From positions 1 to 15,261 of the forward strand of contig JAOXYC010018901.1 of assembly GCA_028565715.1 (NCBI GenBank): a stretch of 15,261 bases of DNA, written 5' to 3'. Under the pieces are notes generated by a model, which saw only the letters and a program-made list of their open reading frames with translations, had not been told where the DNA came from and ran no database searches. Each line of letters starts with the position of its first letter. The stretch's first letter is position 1. Origin of the DNA: Phoronis pallida. Taxonomy: Eukaryota > Phoronida > Phoronidae. Shown here piece after piece: positions 9,601 to 15,261 of the stretch. Made by a program: the position numbers and the translations under genes.

Positions 9601-12600
9601 AACCTTTGCTCCAGCTCTGATTCCGTTATCCGTTATCAGCCCATTCACCATGTTTATATGATCCGTGTCTGAATGTGTAAAGAATAAATGTTTGATGTTT
9701 CTTATTTTGTTATTGAAGAACCTTCGTAGACGTTCTTTGTTGAAAAATCCTCTACTTCTTGCGGACGAAGAACCAAAGTCTACTAAAGTTATATCACCTT
9801 CATCATCTGATGGACACTGTATTACAGTTGCATCGCCTTGTCCAACTGGCAGTTCGTAAACGCGAAGCTCTCTTGGATGCGGTTTTTGTATGGTTTCTGA
9901 AACAGAAAGGTCATTCAAGACATTTGCGGACTCAATTGCTAGATTATTCACTTTTTTGTAGGCAAATGTGCAAAATTATTGGTCATTGGTAAACAAATTG
10001 AAACATACGTAGTATGGAACCACACAACCTTTTACGTTTTATTTCAAATGTGCACAGAAGGAGTCAACCAACTATACACTATATGGTTGTTCATATGCCT
10101 CGGAATTTAATGTTGAATGAAGGAATGCACACACAGTAGTGAGATGTTTAATATTCTCTTACTTGCTAAATAACCAGCATTAGATTGAGGGGGTGGTACC
10201 TCCGGCACTCCAATATAAACGCTTTCGGAGGGACTTCTTTTTCTTGCACTGCCTGTTGCAGTAGAGCCAACACCACAAAATCCTACACACTTTGCAAGAT
10301 GTTTTAATTTTTCTAAAGCCGTGTTTGATGTGTCCTCCCTGCTAGATCTTGGATGACTGATGCTAATTCTGAGTTGCCGTCCTTCGGCTGCAATTCCATT
10401 TGAAGAAGGACTCCATGCCTCTTGAATTATCAATTTTCCTGAAATCATTGAAAAAGCAAGTCAAAAAGTCGGTTTCTTTGGAAAAAATTCTAAGCAATGT
10501 TCCAGGAACATTGTACATTTGAATCAGTAACGCATTTAGATATGTTCAAACGACTTACGGTTATTCCACCCTTGTTCTTTTTTCAGCAATCCTGCAAAAG
10601 CTTTAACTTTACGTGCCATGTTCTGGGCCATATATTGCATGTCCGGATGTTTGAAGATGATATTTGAGCCTGTCACTTTCGTAAGTCTGTAAAATTCAAT
10701 TCATACAAAATATCTAGTATATCACAACACCTTGATTAGTTTGAAAATACAATCTTCAATGGTCGTTTGTAGCGGGAGCTATATGAGTTCAAAATTAGCA
10801 TGTAGCAAATTATAGCGCTTCTGTCGATTAAAATAACCGTGTTTAACATAACGTAACAGAACATAAATAGCTATGCTAAGAAATATATATATATATTTCT
10901 ACGTCGTTTATATTAAGCAAGTCATTTCGAAAGCAAATCTGTTACTTCGCATATTTCTTTTTATTTTGCGACTACTTCATACGGCGGCATCCCACCATAT
11001 GGATGTGGTGTTTTTGAAATAAAGTTGGCACATTTGCTGGTTTAAATAAAACGTGAGAGTATACCGTTTGCTAGTTTTGGTTTGTACAGGTGTAGTTGGT
11101 TTGTCACACGCTTTCCATGGAACAACTGGACAAGTAAGACGTTCGCTAGATAGAAGGTTCAGTGGCCTATCCAGCAAAGATATAGATCCATCATACTGGA
11201 GCTGTAGAAGTTCCCACTTCCTGTGAATGAATGACTGAAGATCACCAGGATGTAAAAATCGGCAAATTAAATGATAAAAAATTATCAAGCAAAACAACTT
11301 GACGGTATGTTTTTACAAAATGTAAGTAAAACTGTATCTTTAACGAACTGTTGGCCTACTTACCAAGGTTTTCCGATGACATGCACATTCAATCGAACTG
11401 GACGGAGTTCATATACCATGTCGCAGGTCAGATCAATATCAATGTTACCAATTAGTGCCGCTCCCATTGCAGATTCTAAGGTGAACGTTAGGCTCAGTTG
11501 TGGTTTGACCCTGCAAAATGGAAGTGTGTGGTTAAGATAATACATTAGCTTTTCAAATTTACCCTCATTTACTACATCTTGTGATACCTGATTTGCTCGT
11601 GCAAAGTATTTTCTCCCAAATCAGAAGGGGAAGATAAGACTCTTTTCTACATTTCAGTGTCCACTTTTTTAACGTGAGCTCCTGCTCCTCGTTTGCCAAA
11701 GGTCTAAAGTTCAAACCCAACTGAGTGTACAAAATGTAGGCACGGAAACGTGCAAGCATTAATGAAATTTCGTTCTCCCCTTGCTCGGTGTCTTTTATTT
11801 CAGTCTGTTGAAGTTTGGCTCACTATCCGAAAGGAGGCGGTAGACTTATATTATGACATAAGTTTGTTGTGTAGAATTCTTAAAGCTATGTTTACCCTAT
11901 AACAACCGGTGCAGTGAGAGACACTTGGAATATAGATTCAGACAACCCACACGCCAGACCTGCATCAATCTCAATCTGTTAAAAAACTGAAAAGTTAATA
12001 TGTGACCATAATGAAAAGTGGTTTATAAAAGTACCAGTCTTTTAAGGGACAATTAGGAAACGCATAATTACGTGGCAACAAAAAGACAATCGACACACCA
12101 AAGGGGGTAATTTCGAATTCCGTATGCAACCGAGATTTTTTACGAAATCGGAACTTCAAAATTTCATTTCAAAGTATCCTTATCTCGAAACACCGAAGCC
12201 ATTTGTTTGAGAAATACTAGAAAGAAATGAAATTTGAAAAAGAATTTAAGTAGCATCTAATAGTAATGTGAGAAGACGGAGTATTCCACGTTATCGAAAA
12301 AAAATAAACTTCACTCTTATCCAAGGGATTATAGCAACTTTAATCTCTGTCTTATCAAAGTATAATTATTTGATTTTGAAACTGCTAGTCACTTGCATTT
12401 GATATTGTCGCGGAGTGTTAATGACGGTGTCTTTCTGAGCTATCTATATTGATTAAACTTTCATTTATGTTTTGTTCACCTGTTTTATAGTGCACATACC
12501 TGAGGGTACAGACTTAAAGATCCCGAGGCCTCTGCATTAAAATCAATATTTGGCGTGTGAAGTTCAAATGGTTGGATCACGCGTGTTACATCGTTATCGG

Positions 12601-14814
12601 TGGCCTGATTCCCGAACTTTTTGCTTGCTATAACAATAACAACCGATAGTATAAAAAAAGTAACACCATAACATAATTTTAGGAAAGCTGTAGACAAGGG
12701 AAGCAATCACCCCGTGTCTGGCTTCATTTAGATTTGACTCCTTATTTAAGAGCTATCAGCTACACACTGTTTAAGAACCTCTCCGATGTTTTTTCCTATA
12801 TTTGAATCAAATTACAACAAGAACATTTCCATATACGTTAAGAAAATGACCACTTACTAACAGTGAACTTGGCAAGGGAATGGAATCCAGTCGTCGCAGA
12901 AAACTTAGCGTCTGCGGCAAAATCGGCGTCAAACCAGAGCTCGCCCGACAGTGTGAATGTTAAGAACACAAATGGTACAACTGGTATCTTAATAGGTGGA
13001 AATGGTTGCTTCCAAAGTAATTTCTTGTATTTGAAACTAAATTCGCCCTCAACTGTTAGTAAAACATCGTAGTTGATCTTAGCTTCAGCGTCAAACTAAA
13101 AAACACAAGCGAATTTGAGGTAGCATGCATGTAAAAAGCAGCCAATGAAAACTTTACTACGGATACATGTATGTGTAAGTAATGCTTTGTATGTAAAGGC
13201 CAAAATATCAAAGAGGAAAACACTATTTATTCCAAACGGACAATCGGGTTATCTTCATGTTGAGGATACAGCTTAGCGTACATGTACATTTTGTAGTTAG
13301 CCTCCGTCGAATTTTTTCGCCTTTGTTGGTCAAAATAACCTTTCGAATTTCTCCATTCTTTTAGGGTGAATTTAGAAGAAAGTTAATTAAATAAATCACT
13401 GGTGATGAATTGTACAGTTTTAATTTTGCCAAAATATAAAGGGTACACGTAACTAAAAAATTACCTGTAACAAATACTTGTCAAGGATTATGTTATTGTT
13501 CGAATCTCGTCGCACTACCATATTGCTGTAAACACAAAGAACGTTTAAAGTTAGAGCAATGTCTAATGAACAACACGCCGGCATCAACGTTATATCTTTT
13601 AATTACTGTAAGACTGCGTGGACATTACTATTCTATACTTGGAACATGGATACATATCATTTAACCATTCGGTTAATACTCAACCAATGTGATTCGTTTC
13701 CCGATTCAGGCATGTATGCAAAGAACAATTGCATAGATTCAGGGTTCGGTAATTGGTAGTTAGCTGCAACCATCGGTTCCTCGTCGGACCAAACCGATCG
13801 GAATCGGCCGTTGTTAACTCGGACCACGAGCTGTGCTGTAATGTACCTTTTAAATTTTTAGATATTTTTAGGAAACATTGACCTGTACACAGAGGTTTAA
13901 AAAACATCTTGTAAAAATATTATTTTACTCTTATGCTGATTGGAAACCTAGCACGGATCGTTTAGAAGTCAACTAGCTATACTCACAATGTAACGGCAGC
14001 CTCGAATGAAAGATAACAACCAACGCATTCTACTCGGGACATCACATTTCCAGACACATGTCTCTCTGATGTATCGGTCACAACACTTTTGTCTAGATCA
14101 AACCAGGTGTTTTCCTTTGCATCGAAACCAATGTCCTGTGATTTAGTCATGTCAACTCCATAGTTACCGCCAACTGTTTGGCTCTCCGGGTCGTAATTGA
14201 TACCCCGAGCCAATTTACTGTCCTTAAGCCAATTGACAGGAAAGATTTTGGATAGAGCTTGTTCTTTTGTCCATGCCAAACCTTTTTCGTACCAGCTTAG
14301 CTTTTCTTCCTCGAATCGTTTTTTCCGTATGTGTTCTTCAGGGGTGTGTTTGTGTGTCGATTTGTTTGCAGGTGTGTGGTGATAGAAAATGTCGGCATGC
14401 TCAAAGATATCAAAAAAGCTGAAATTAAAACTCAACGTTAACAACTGGTCAGATCCCAATTTTGGTGAGTGATTCCTTTTGTGTTGCCAAGTTGTACAAT
14501 CTTGTCAGTATGTTTTGGTAACAGTTCTTGATTACTAAACATTGTGCATATTTGATTTAAAATTTGAGCTGCACTCGCAAACGCCAATTAAATATACAAT
14601 GAAATGATTTTCTAAGATATCCTTTCCTTTGGTACTTGGCAAGGGCCTTAATTGATGTCAAATCAGGTGTATCATGACATAAAACAGACTGTTCCAGGTA
14701 TATGTTATGTTACATACCTTGCCTCCGCCGTTATTATTTCAACTTTTCGGTCGTTGACAATCTTCAAGTACTTGATCTTTCGAAATATGCCATTGTTTGG
14801 CGCGTGTGACAAAC
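3382..14814 (-). CDS. Multi-exon gene for a mosaic protein: Hedgehog/M15-like, ComEC-type MBL, Hedgehog/M15-like, VanY-like; 5' partial
   Basis: This is one spliced gene, rebuilt as join 14814-14718, 14418-13987, 13525-13465, 13095-12858, 12627-12500, 11975-11896, 11510-11364, 11220-11065, 10686-10559, 10438-10163, 9950-8889, 8417-8276, 7782-7574, 7258-7156, 6872-6118, 5626-5527, 5244-5078, 4716-4525, 4111-3921, 3654-3382. Every intron is GT-AG and each phase fits the next exon, giving 4,937 nt without an internal stop and 1,645 residues. Domain order is an unrecognised N-terminal part, a beta-rich region, Hedgehog-N-like domain 1, the MBL, Hedgehog-N-like domain 2, a VanY/M15A-like domain, and a cysteine-containing tail. 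Only the MBL keeps its metal ligands. Domain calls are by motif reading, not by search. The cellular location cannot be read because the N-terminus is outside the window; paired cysteines and a furin-like site hint at secretion. The main alternative is two adjacent genes divided near 8276, but a Hedgehog-like domain runs across that junction, which argues for one gene. Confidence 0.82.
3921..4111 (-). CDS. Exon 19: tail segment
   Basis: The acceptor is CTACCTGTTTTAG and the donor is AAA/GTAACT. It encodes PLLMTTYQPYIGETVEEMVF, then NPNPSLTLLEQFMAMQVSGQ, then VNVYVEKDQDLSALRKVLK. If the donor is not used, the frame ends after four more codons at a TAA (3908-3906). Splicing to exon 20 in phase 0 gives KVLK-ILMVFNRKVQEVIFHV, a continuous strand-helix-strand pattern, so I prefer splicing. 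The pattern is vaguely like another M15-type core, but no signature can be shown. Confidence 0.76.
4525..4716 (-). CDS. Exon 18: tail segment with paired cysteines
   Basis: The acceptor is GAATTTGTTTTCAG and the donor is TAA/GTAAGT. It encodes GVTWGNKLRSCLKFLSQYVD, then PFPNPERASFF, then NSSVHSLACDNGLCIENTQI. The C-D-N-G-L-C pair looks like an extracellular disulphide loop, and N-S-S is a possible N-glycosylation site. No family is recognised. Phase 1 out agrees with exon 19. Confidence 0.8.
5078..5244 (-). CDS. Exon 17: cysteine-rich helical segment
   Basis: The acceptor is CTTTCCTGGTTTGCCCAG and the donor is AAG/GTATGT. It encodes SCSNEEAGFCHETKKIRR, then VVNDLIKKLQQVGLPNTAVQ, then DIKDCFVTYCGCGIGK. 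Five cysteines and an amphipathic helix suggest a small disulphide-bonded helical domain. I do not recognise it. Confidence 0.8.
5527..5626 (-). CDS. Exon 16: cysteine-containing tail, first part
   Basis: The acceptor is CAACATTCAACAG and the donor is CAG/GTATTG. It completes GGC with the last base of exon 15 and encodes GALVDPISIERACEQSPLGD then DFYFILEQPNED. No family is recognised. A similar short segment is found upstream in the preceding intron (5809-5977), which may be an alternative exon. Confidence 0.76.
5809..5977 (-). other. Candidate alternative exon in the intron between exons 15 and 16
   Basis: An acceptor-like AAAACAG stands at 5978 and the frame (phase 1 in) stays open for 73 codons. 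It reads DPQLDFVKQCKRDEIGCAYF then KPILKPDVESC. This resembles exon 16/17, DPISIERACEQSPLGDDFYF then ILEQPNEDSSC: both have DP, a Cys, then I/L-G, an aromatic pair, I-L and S-C. A weak donor GTTGGG at 5808 would give phase 2 out, the same as exon 16, so it could replace exon 16. The sites are weak; it may also be a decayed duplicate. Confidence 0.35.
6118..6872 (-). CDS. Exon 15: end of Hedgehog-N-like domain 2 plus a VanY/M15A-like domain
   Basis: The acceptor is GTTTCATTACACAG and the donor is CAG/GTAAGA. The first 40 residues finish domain 2: A-A-K-I, then LSELAQCAGFDYVRVNS, then KEIEICV, where Hedgehog has H-I-H-C, so the third zinc ligand is Glu1125. After a linker rich in Glu and Lys comes a second unit resembling peptidase M15A/VanY: RLDEKLVECLEEIKVEF, then GSIYRTRSVNQ (the 'S-G-Y-R-S..N' turn), then YRFRAGQAAELQV (H-x2-G-x-A-x-D read as F1250-x2-G1253-x-A1255-x-E1257), then VYFDLRP (H-x-D read as Tyr1300-x-Asp1302). 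The ligand His residues are again missing, so a dead enzyme fold is likely. The final residues are FEQQIVSG. Confidence 0.88.
7156..7258 (-). CDS. Exon 14: zinc-motif region of Hedgehog-N-like domain 2
   Basis: The acceptor is CTTGTTTTAG and the donor is AAG/GTGAGA. It encodes QLDIRVLDSWNEKRASSHYT and then DGSLYYEGR, continued A-A-K-I in exon 15. The Hedgehog consensus here is S-L-H-Y-E-G-R-A-V-D-I. The first ligand His is Tyr1083 and the ligand Asp is Lys1090, while E-G-R-A is kept. The intron before this exon lies at the same place and phase as the one between exons 9 and 10. Confidence 0.85.
7278..7535 (-). other. Open segment within the intron between exons 13 and 14
   Basis: An 85-codon frame lies just 5' of exon 14 and is less AT-rich than the intron around it. 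An excellent acceptor sequence (CCTGCTTTTCTTACAG) precedes RRRQAVAFRVLKCKKDLPLH. Inclusion between exons 13 and 14 in the required phase would hit a stop within nine codons, so it is not part of the main product. It could be a poison exon or a relic. Confidence 0.22.
7574..7782 (-). CDS. Exon 13: Hedgehog-N-like domain 2, helical part with a cysteine-rich insertion
   Basis: The acceptor is ACTACCATATAG and the donor is ATG/GTAAGT. After the split Asn codon the exon reads LFYYYFDDVMFANEEKQEVW, then CGEPDTTCPDCTDADEDDG, then MDRCADRLMTFRLAFRLRRL, then VAQQWNG. D-V-M-F-A-N-E-E and D-R-L-M-T-x-R follow the Hedgehog 'D-I-I-F-x-D-E-E ... D-R-L-M-T-x-R-C' block that supplies calcium ligands. The acidic, three-cysteine insertion between them is not a Hedgehog feature. 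An in-frame ATG at 7754 could be mistaken for a gene start, but the Hedgehog match continues upstream of it into exon 12. Confidence 0.82.
8151..8156 (-). terminator. Possible internal polyadenylation signal ATTAAA
   Basis: The reverse strand reads TTGATTAAAAAAAAAATTC. It lies about 115 bp after the TAA that is met if the exon 12 donor is not used. ATTAAA is the commonest variant of AATAAA. It could end a short transcript coding for the N-terminal part, Hedgehog-like domain 1 and the MBL only. An A-run alone could explain the match. Confidence 0.25.
8276..8417 (-). CDS. Exon 12: start of Hedgehog-N-like domain 2
   Basis: The acceptor is AACTGCTACAG and the donor is CAA/GTAAAT, which is weak at +5. 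The exon completes a Ser codon with exon 11 and encodes DLPPLEWCLGRFPALTLSQS through to PIKRSDERFY. The final S-D-E-R-F-Y, continued as N-L in exon 13, matches the S-E-R-F-x-x-L segment of Hedgehog N-domains. If the donor is skipped, a TAA stop follows one codon later (8274-8272), which could yield a shorter isoform. Confidence 0.75.
8889..9950 (-). CDS. Exon 11: ComEC-type metallo-beta-lactamase domain
   Basis: This 1,062-nt exon carries a whole MBL-fold domain at about residues 610-850. It opens with VYELPVGQGDATVI and ITLVDFG, as in the ComEC/Rec2 C-terminal hydrolase family. The metal motif THSDTDH (H674, D676, D678, H679) has the H-x-D-x-D-H form typical of that family, followed by FVGDVSD (D774), KLGHHGSKNS (H798/H799) and YGHPH (H832). 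All expected ligand motifs are present, so a metal-dependent hydrolase, acting on phosphodiester or another ester bond, is likely. The transmembrane part of true ComEC is not evident here. The donor GGCA/GTAAGT is strong. The acceptor is either at 9951 (AAAAAAG) or at 9939 (AATCTAG); both keep the frame. The last 50 or so residues are Ser/Arg/Thr-rich linker. Confidence 0.92.
10163..10438 (-). CDS. Exon 10: second half of Hedgehog/M15-like domain 1, zinc ligands lost
   Basis: The acceptor is TTTTCAATGATTTCAG and the donor is CAA/GTAAGA. It begins RKLIIQEAWSP, matching the Hedgehog 'L-x-V-x-E-G/A-W' strand and turn, then IAAEGRQLRISIS, then LEKLKHLAKCVGF, matching the conserved 'L-A-x-x-A-G-F' helix, then VYIGVPE. 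The zinc signature H-x2-G-x-A-x-D reads A506-x2-G509-x-Q511-x-R513, so His and Asp are replaced, and Tyr stands at the third ligand. The fold is probably kept but the metal site is not. A Ser/Thr/Arg-rich loop (TATGSARKRSPSES) interrupts the last strand pair. Confidence 0.85.
10559..10686 (-). CDS. Exon 9: helical core of Hedgehog/M15-like domain 1
   Basis: The acceptor is ATTTTACAG and the donor is ACC/GTAAGT. It encodes LTKVTGSNIIFKHPDM, then MARKVKAFAGLLKKEQGWNN. The order 'L-T...N-I-I-F-K...long amphipathic helix...W' closely follows Hedgehog N-signalling domains, where the same elements precede the zinc-binding motif. The exon ends in phase 1 just before the beta strand that leads to the E-x-W motif; the second Hedgehog-like domain has an intron at the same place and phase. 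Confidence 0.82.
10879..10900. repeat. Perfect AT-rich palindrome in an intron
   Basis: The 22 bases from 10879 to 10900 form a perfect palindrome made of a TA dinucleotide run between AGAAA and TTTCT. It lies in the intron between exons 8 and 9 and is most simply a small microsatellite. Confidence 0.7.
11065..11220 (-). CDS. Exon 8: linker and start of Hedgehog/M15-like domain 1
   Basis: The acceptor is CATTCATTCACAG and the donor is ACG/GTATAC. The exon begins (W)KWELLQLQYDGSISLLDR, passes a PLNLLSSERLTCPVVPW segment with two cysteines nearby, and ends TPVQTKTSKR. In Hedgehog N-domains the segment before the helical core carries a similar basic stretch, so I place the domain start in the second half of this exon. 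That placement is inference. Confidence 0.78.
11364..11510 (-). CDS. Exon 7: beta-rich region
   Basis: The acceptor is CCATTTTGCAG and the donor is TTG/GTAAGT. It encodes VKPQLSLTFTLESAMGAALI and then NIDIDLTCDMVYELRPVRLN, ending VIGKPW across the junction. The alternation of hydrophobic residues again suggests beta strands. Joined to exon 6 it gives the smooth reading APVVIG-VKPQLSLTF. No family is recognised with confidence. Confidence 0.8.
11565..11822 (-). other. Open segment within the intron between exons 6 and 7
   Basis: One frame is open for about 85 codons with protein-like composition, for example QQTEIKDTEQGENEISLMLA, then FRPLANEEQELTLKKWTLKC. Good-looking borders exist (acceptor TTCAACAG at the 5' side, donor TCAG/GTATCA), but their phases do not fit exons 6 and 7, which join directly in frame. 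It may be a cryptic exon, a remnant, or chance. Confidence 0.25.
11896..11975 (-). CDS. Exon 6: beta-rich region
   Basis: The acceptor is CAGTTTTTTAACAG and the donor is AGG/GTAAAC. It encodes 26 codons beginning IEIDAGLACGLSESIFQVSL and ending PVVIG. It starts in phase 0 and ends with GG, completed by the first G of exon 7. The donor is moderate (A rather than G at +4, C at +6). The intron that follows contains an open segment discussed separately. Confidence 0.74.
11976..12499 (-). other. Intron between exons 5 and 6, nothing further seen
   Basis: At 524 bp this is the longest intron in the reconstruction. It is AT-rich, with A-runs near 12298-12306, and holds no open segment of note. The other introns over 300 bp (4112-4524, 4717-5077, 7783-8275, 8418-8888, 10687-11064, 13096-13464, 13526-13986) are likewise without supported content; 13526-13986 includes a patch of higher GC at about 13765-13835. 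Confidence 0.6.
12500..12627 (-). CDS. Exon 5: beta-rich region
   Basis: The acceptor is GTTATTGTTATAG and the donor is CAG/GTATGT. It encodes SKKFGNQATDNDVTRVIQPF and then HTPNIDFNAEASGSLSLYPQ. The second half repeats the D-x-N/D-A-E-A style of exon 4 (FDAEAKI there, FNAEASG here), which fits a beta sandwich built from repeated strands. It enters with two bases and leaves in phase 0. Confidence 0.78.
12858..13095 (-). CDS. Exon 4: beta-rich region
   Basis: The acceptor is GTGTTTTTTAG and the donor is TTA/GTAAGT. The 79 codons alternate polar and hydrophobic residues (FDAEAKINYDVLLTVEGEFS, then FTLSGELWFDADFAADAKFS), typical of long antiparallel beta strands. A Pro-rich turn (KQPFPPIKIPVVPF) separates two similar blocks, each with an E-x-F/W pattern, so this may be a small internal repeat. 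It ends phase 1 (A), completed to ACA by exon 5. Confidence 0.82.
13465..13525 (-). CDS. Exon 3: start of beta-rich region
   Basis: A short exon with acceptor TTTGTGTTTACAG and donor CAG/GTAATT. It enters with one base (completing TTC) and ends in phase 0 with CAG. It encodes NMVVRRDSNNNIILDKYLLQ, which continues the beta-strand pattern begun at the end of exon 2. Phase agreement on both sides is the main support. Confidence 0.75.
13987..14418 (-). CDS. Exon 2: charged, unrecognised N-terminal region
   Basis: The acceptor is a strong one, TTTTAATTTCAG, and the donor is GTGAGT at 13986-13981. The exon encodes 143 full codons. It starts FFDIFEHADIFYHH, passes through a His/Lys/Glu-rich stretch (EEHIRKKRFEEEKLSWYEKG) that may be helical, and ends with VECVGCYLSFEAAVT, where two cysteines sit two residues apart and an alternating beta pattern begins. 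This is the third longest coding exon in the window. I do not recognise the family. Confidence 0.8.
14718..14814 (-). CDS. Exon 1 in window (internal exon of the gene)
   Basis: The acceptor is TTATGAAG at 14815 and the donor is GTATGT at 14717-14712. The exon enters with two bases of a split codon and ends with two bases (AG), completed as AGC by the next exon. It encodes about 32 residues running from GLSHAPNN to VEIITAEA, rich in Lys and Ile. No family is recognised. The split first codon shows that at least one more coding exon lies to the right, beyond the microsatellite and the window edge. Confidence 0.72.
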
Positions 14815-14907
14815 CTTCATAAGCAAAAGTTAGAACATGTTAGCCATCTTCACCATCACGATCATTGTCATCGCAATCCCTGTTGTCACAATTCTATCAT
14901 CGTCACG

Positions 14908-14909
14908 CC

Positions 14910-14940
<31 letters not shown>

Positions 14941-14994
14941 CCATCATCATCACCATTATCACCATCATCATCACCATCATCACCATCATCACCG

Positions 14995-15030
<36 letters not shown>

Positions 15031-15088
15031 CCATCATCACCATCATCACCATCATCATCATTATCATCACCATCATCACCATCATCAC

Positions 15089-15120
<32 letters not shown>

Positions 15121-15194
15121 CCATCATCACCATCATCACCATCATCATCACCATCATCACCATCATCACCATCATTACCATCATCACCATCATC

Positions 15195-15261
<67 letters not shown>
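14908..15261. repeat. Microsatellite of ATC and ACC triplets
   Basis: The run consists almost wholly of CAT/CAC (ATC, ACC) triplets with a few TAT, GTC or TTA interruptions and reaches the window edge. It lies in the intron upstream of exon 1 of the gene (or upstream of it). A degenerate border of the same repeat can be seen from about 14846 (CATCTTCACCATCACGATC). All six frames are open simply because of the repeat; on the minus strand one frame reads nearly all Met. Confidence 0.97.

Noticed and set aside
9435-9992. Several plus-strand frames opposite the MBL exon
   Set aside because: They are antisense shadows of a strongly coding minus-strand exon with conserved motifs.
13680-13907. 75-codon minus-strand frame with a GC-richer patch in the intron between exons 2 and 3
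   Set aside because: No acceptor/donor pair fits the flanking phases, and exons 2 and 3 join directly in frame; the patch may be a repeat fragment but I could not show a second copy.
14903-15259. Long minus-strand frame coding almost only Met and Val
   Set aside because: It is a by-product of the ATC/ACC microsatellite; every frame is open there and there is no gene-like context.
1-15261. CRISPR array, bacterial operon, tRNA or rRNA gene
   Set aside because: No spaced direct repeats, no ribosome-binding-site-led gene chain, and no cloverleaf or rRNA core was seen; the window is eukaryotic in structure.

Overview
The window looks like animal genomic DNA, most probably from an invertebrate. 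It is AT-rich, has short introns (about 110-525 bp) with GT/AG borders, carries a foldback DNA element and a long ATC/ACC microsatellite, and shows no operon-like packing. A marine lophotrochozoan (mollusc, annelid or brachiopod) is my guess from general look only; nothing in the sequence fixes the phylum.

Layout. Positions 1-988 hold no gene I can support. Positions 989-1694 are a foldback (MITE-like) element with inverted arms of about 200 bp. Positions 1695-3060 are AT-rich intergenic DNA. From 3081 to the right edge the window is filled by one minus-strand gene. I reconstruct 20 exons by hand between 14814 and 3382. All 19 junctions keep the reading frame, and the total leaves 1,645 residues (the first is a split codon) before a TGA stop at 3384-3382. 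An AATAAA signal lies about 300 bp further on. The 5' end of the gene, including any signal peptide, lies beyond the right edge, past a microsatellite-containing intron.

The predicted protein is a mosaic, numbered here from the first codon touched in the window. Residues 1-177 are a charged, unrecognised N-terminal part. About 177-395 is a beta-strand-rich region. About 395-570 is a degenerate Hedgehog-N/peptidase-M15-like domain. About 610-850 is a ComEC-type metallo-beta-lactamase (MBL) domain with an apparently intact metal site. About 936-1130 is a second, more obvious Hedgehog-N-like domain. About 1195-1305 is a third, VanY/M15A-like domain. About 1340-1645 is a cysteine-containing tail with a furin-like RVRR site near the end. 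All three M15/Hedgehog-like domains have lost their zinc ligands, whereas the MBL keeps its own. This suggests one active hydrolase flanked by binding or scaffold modules made from dead peptidoglycan-peptidase folds. I do not know a described protein with this combination. The function is not known; an extracellular or microbe-facing role (cell-wall binding plus hydrolase) is only an inference.

What remains uncertain: exact splice borders of a few exons (chiefly the 5' border of the MBL exon), whether three further open segments inside introns (5809-5977, about 7278-7503, 11565-11822) are alternative exons, and everything upstream of 14814.
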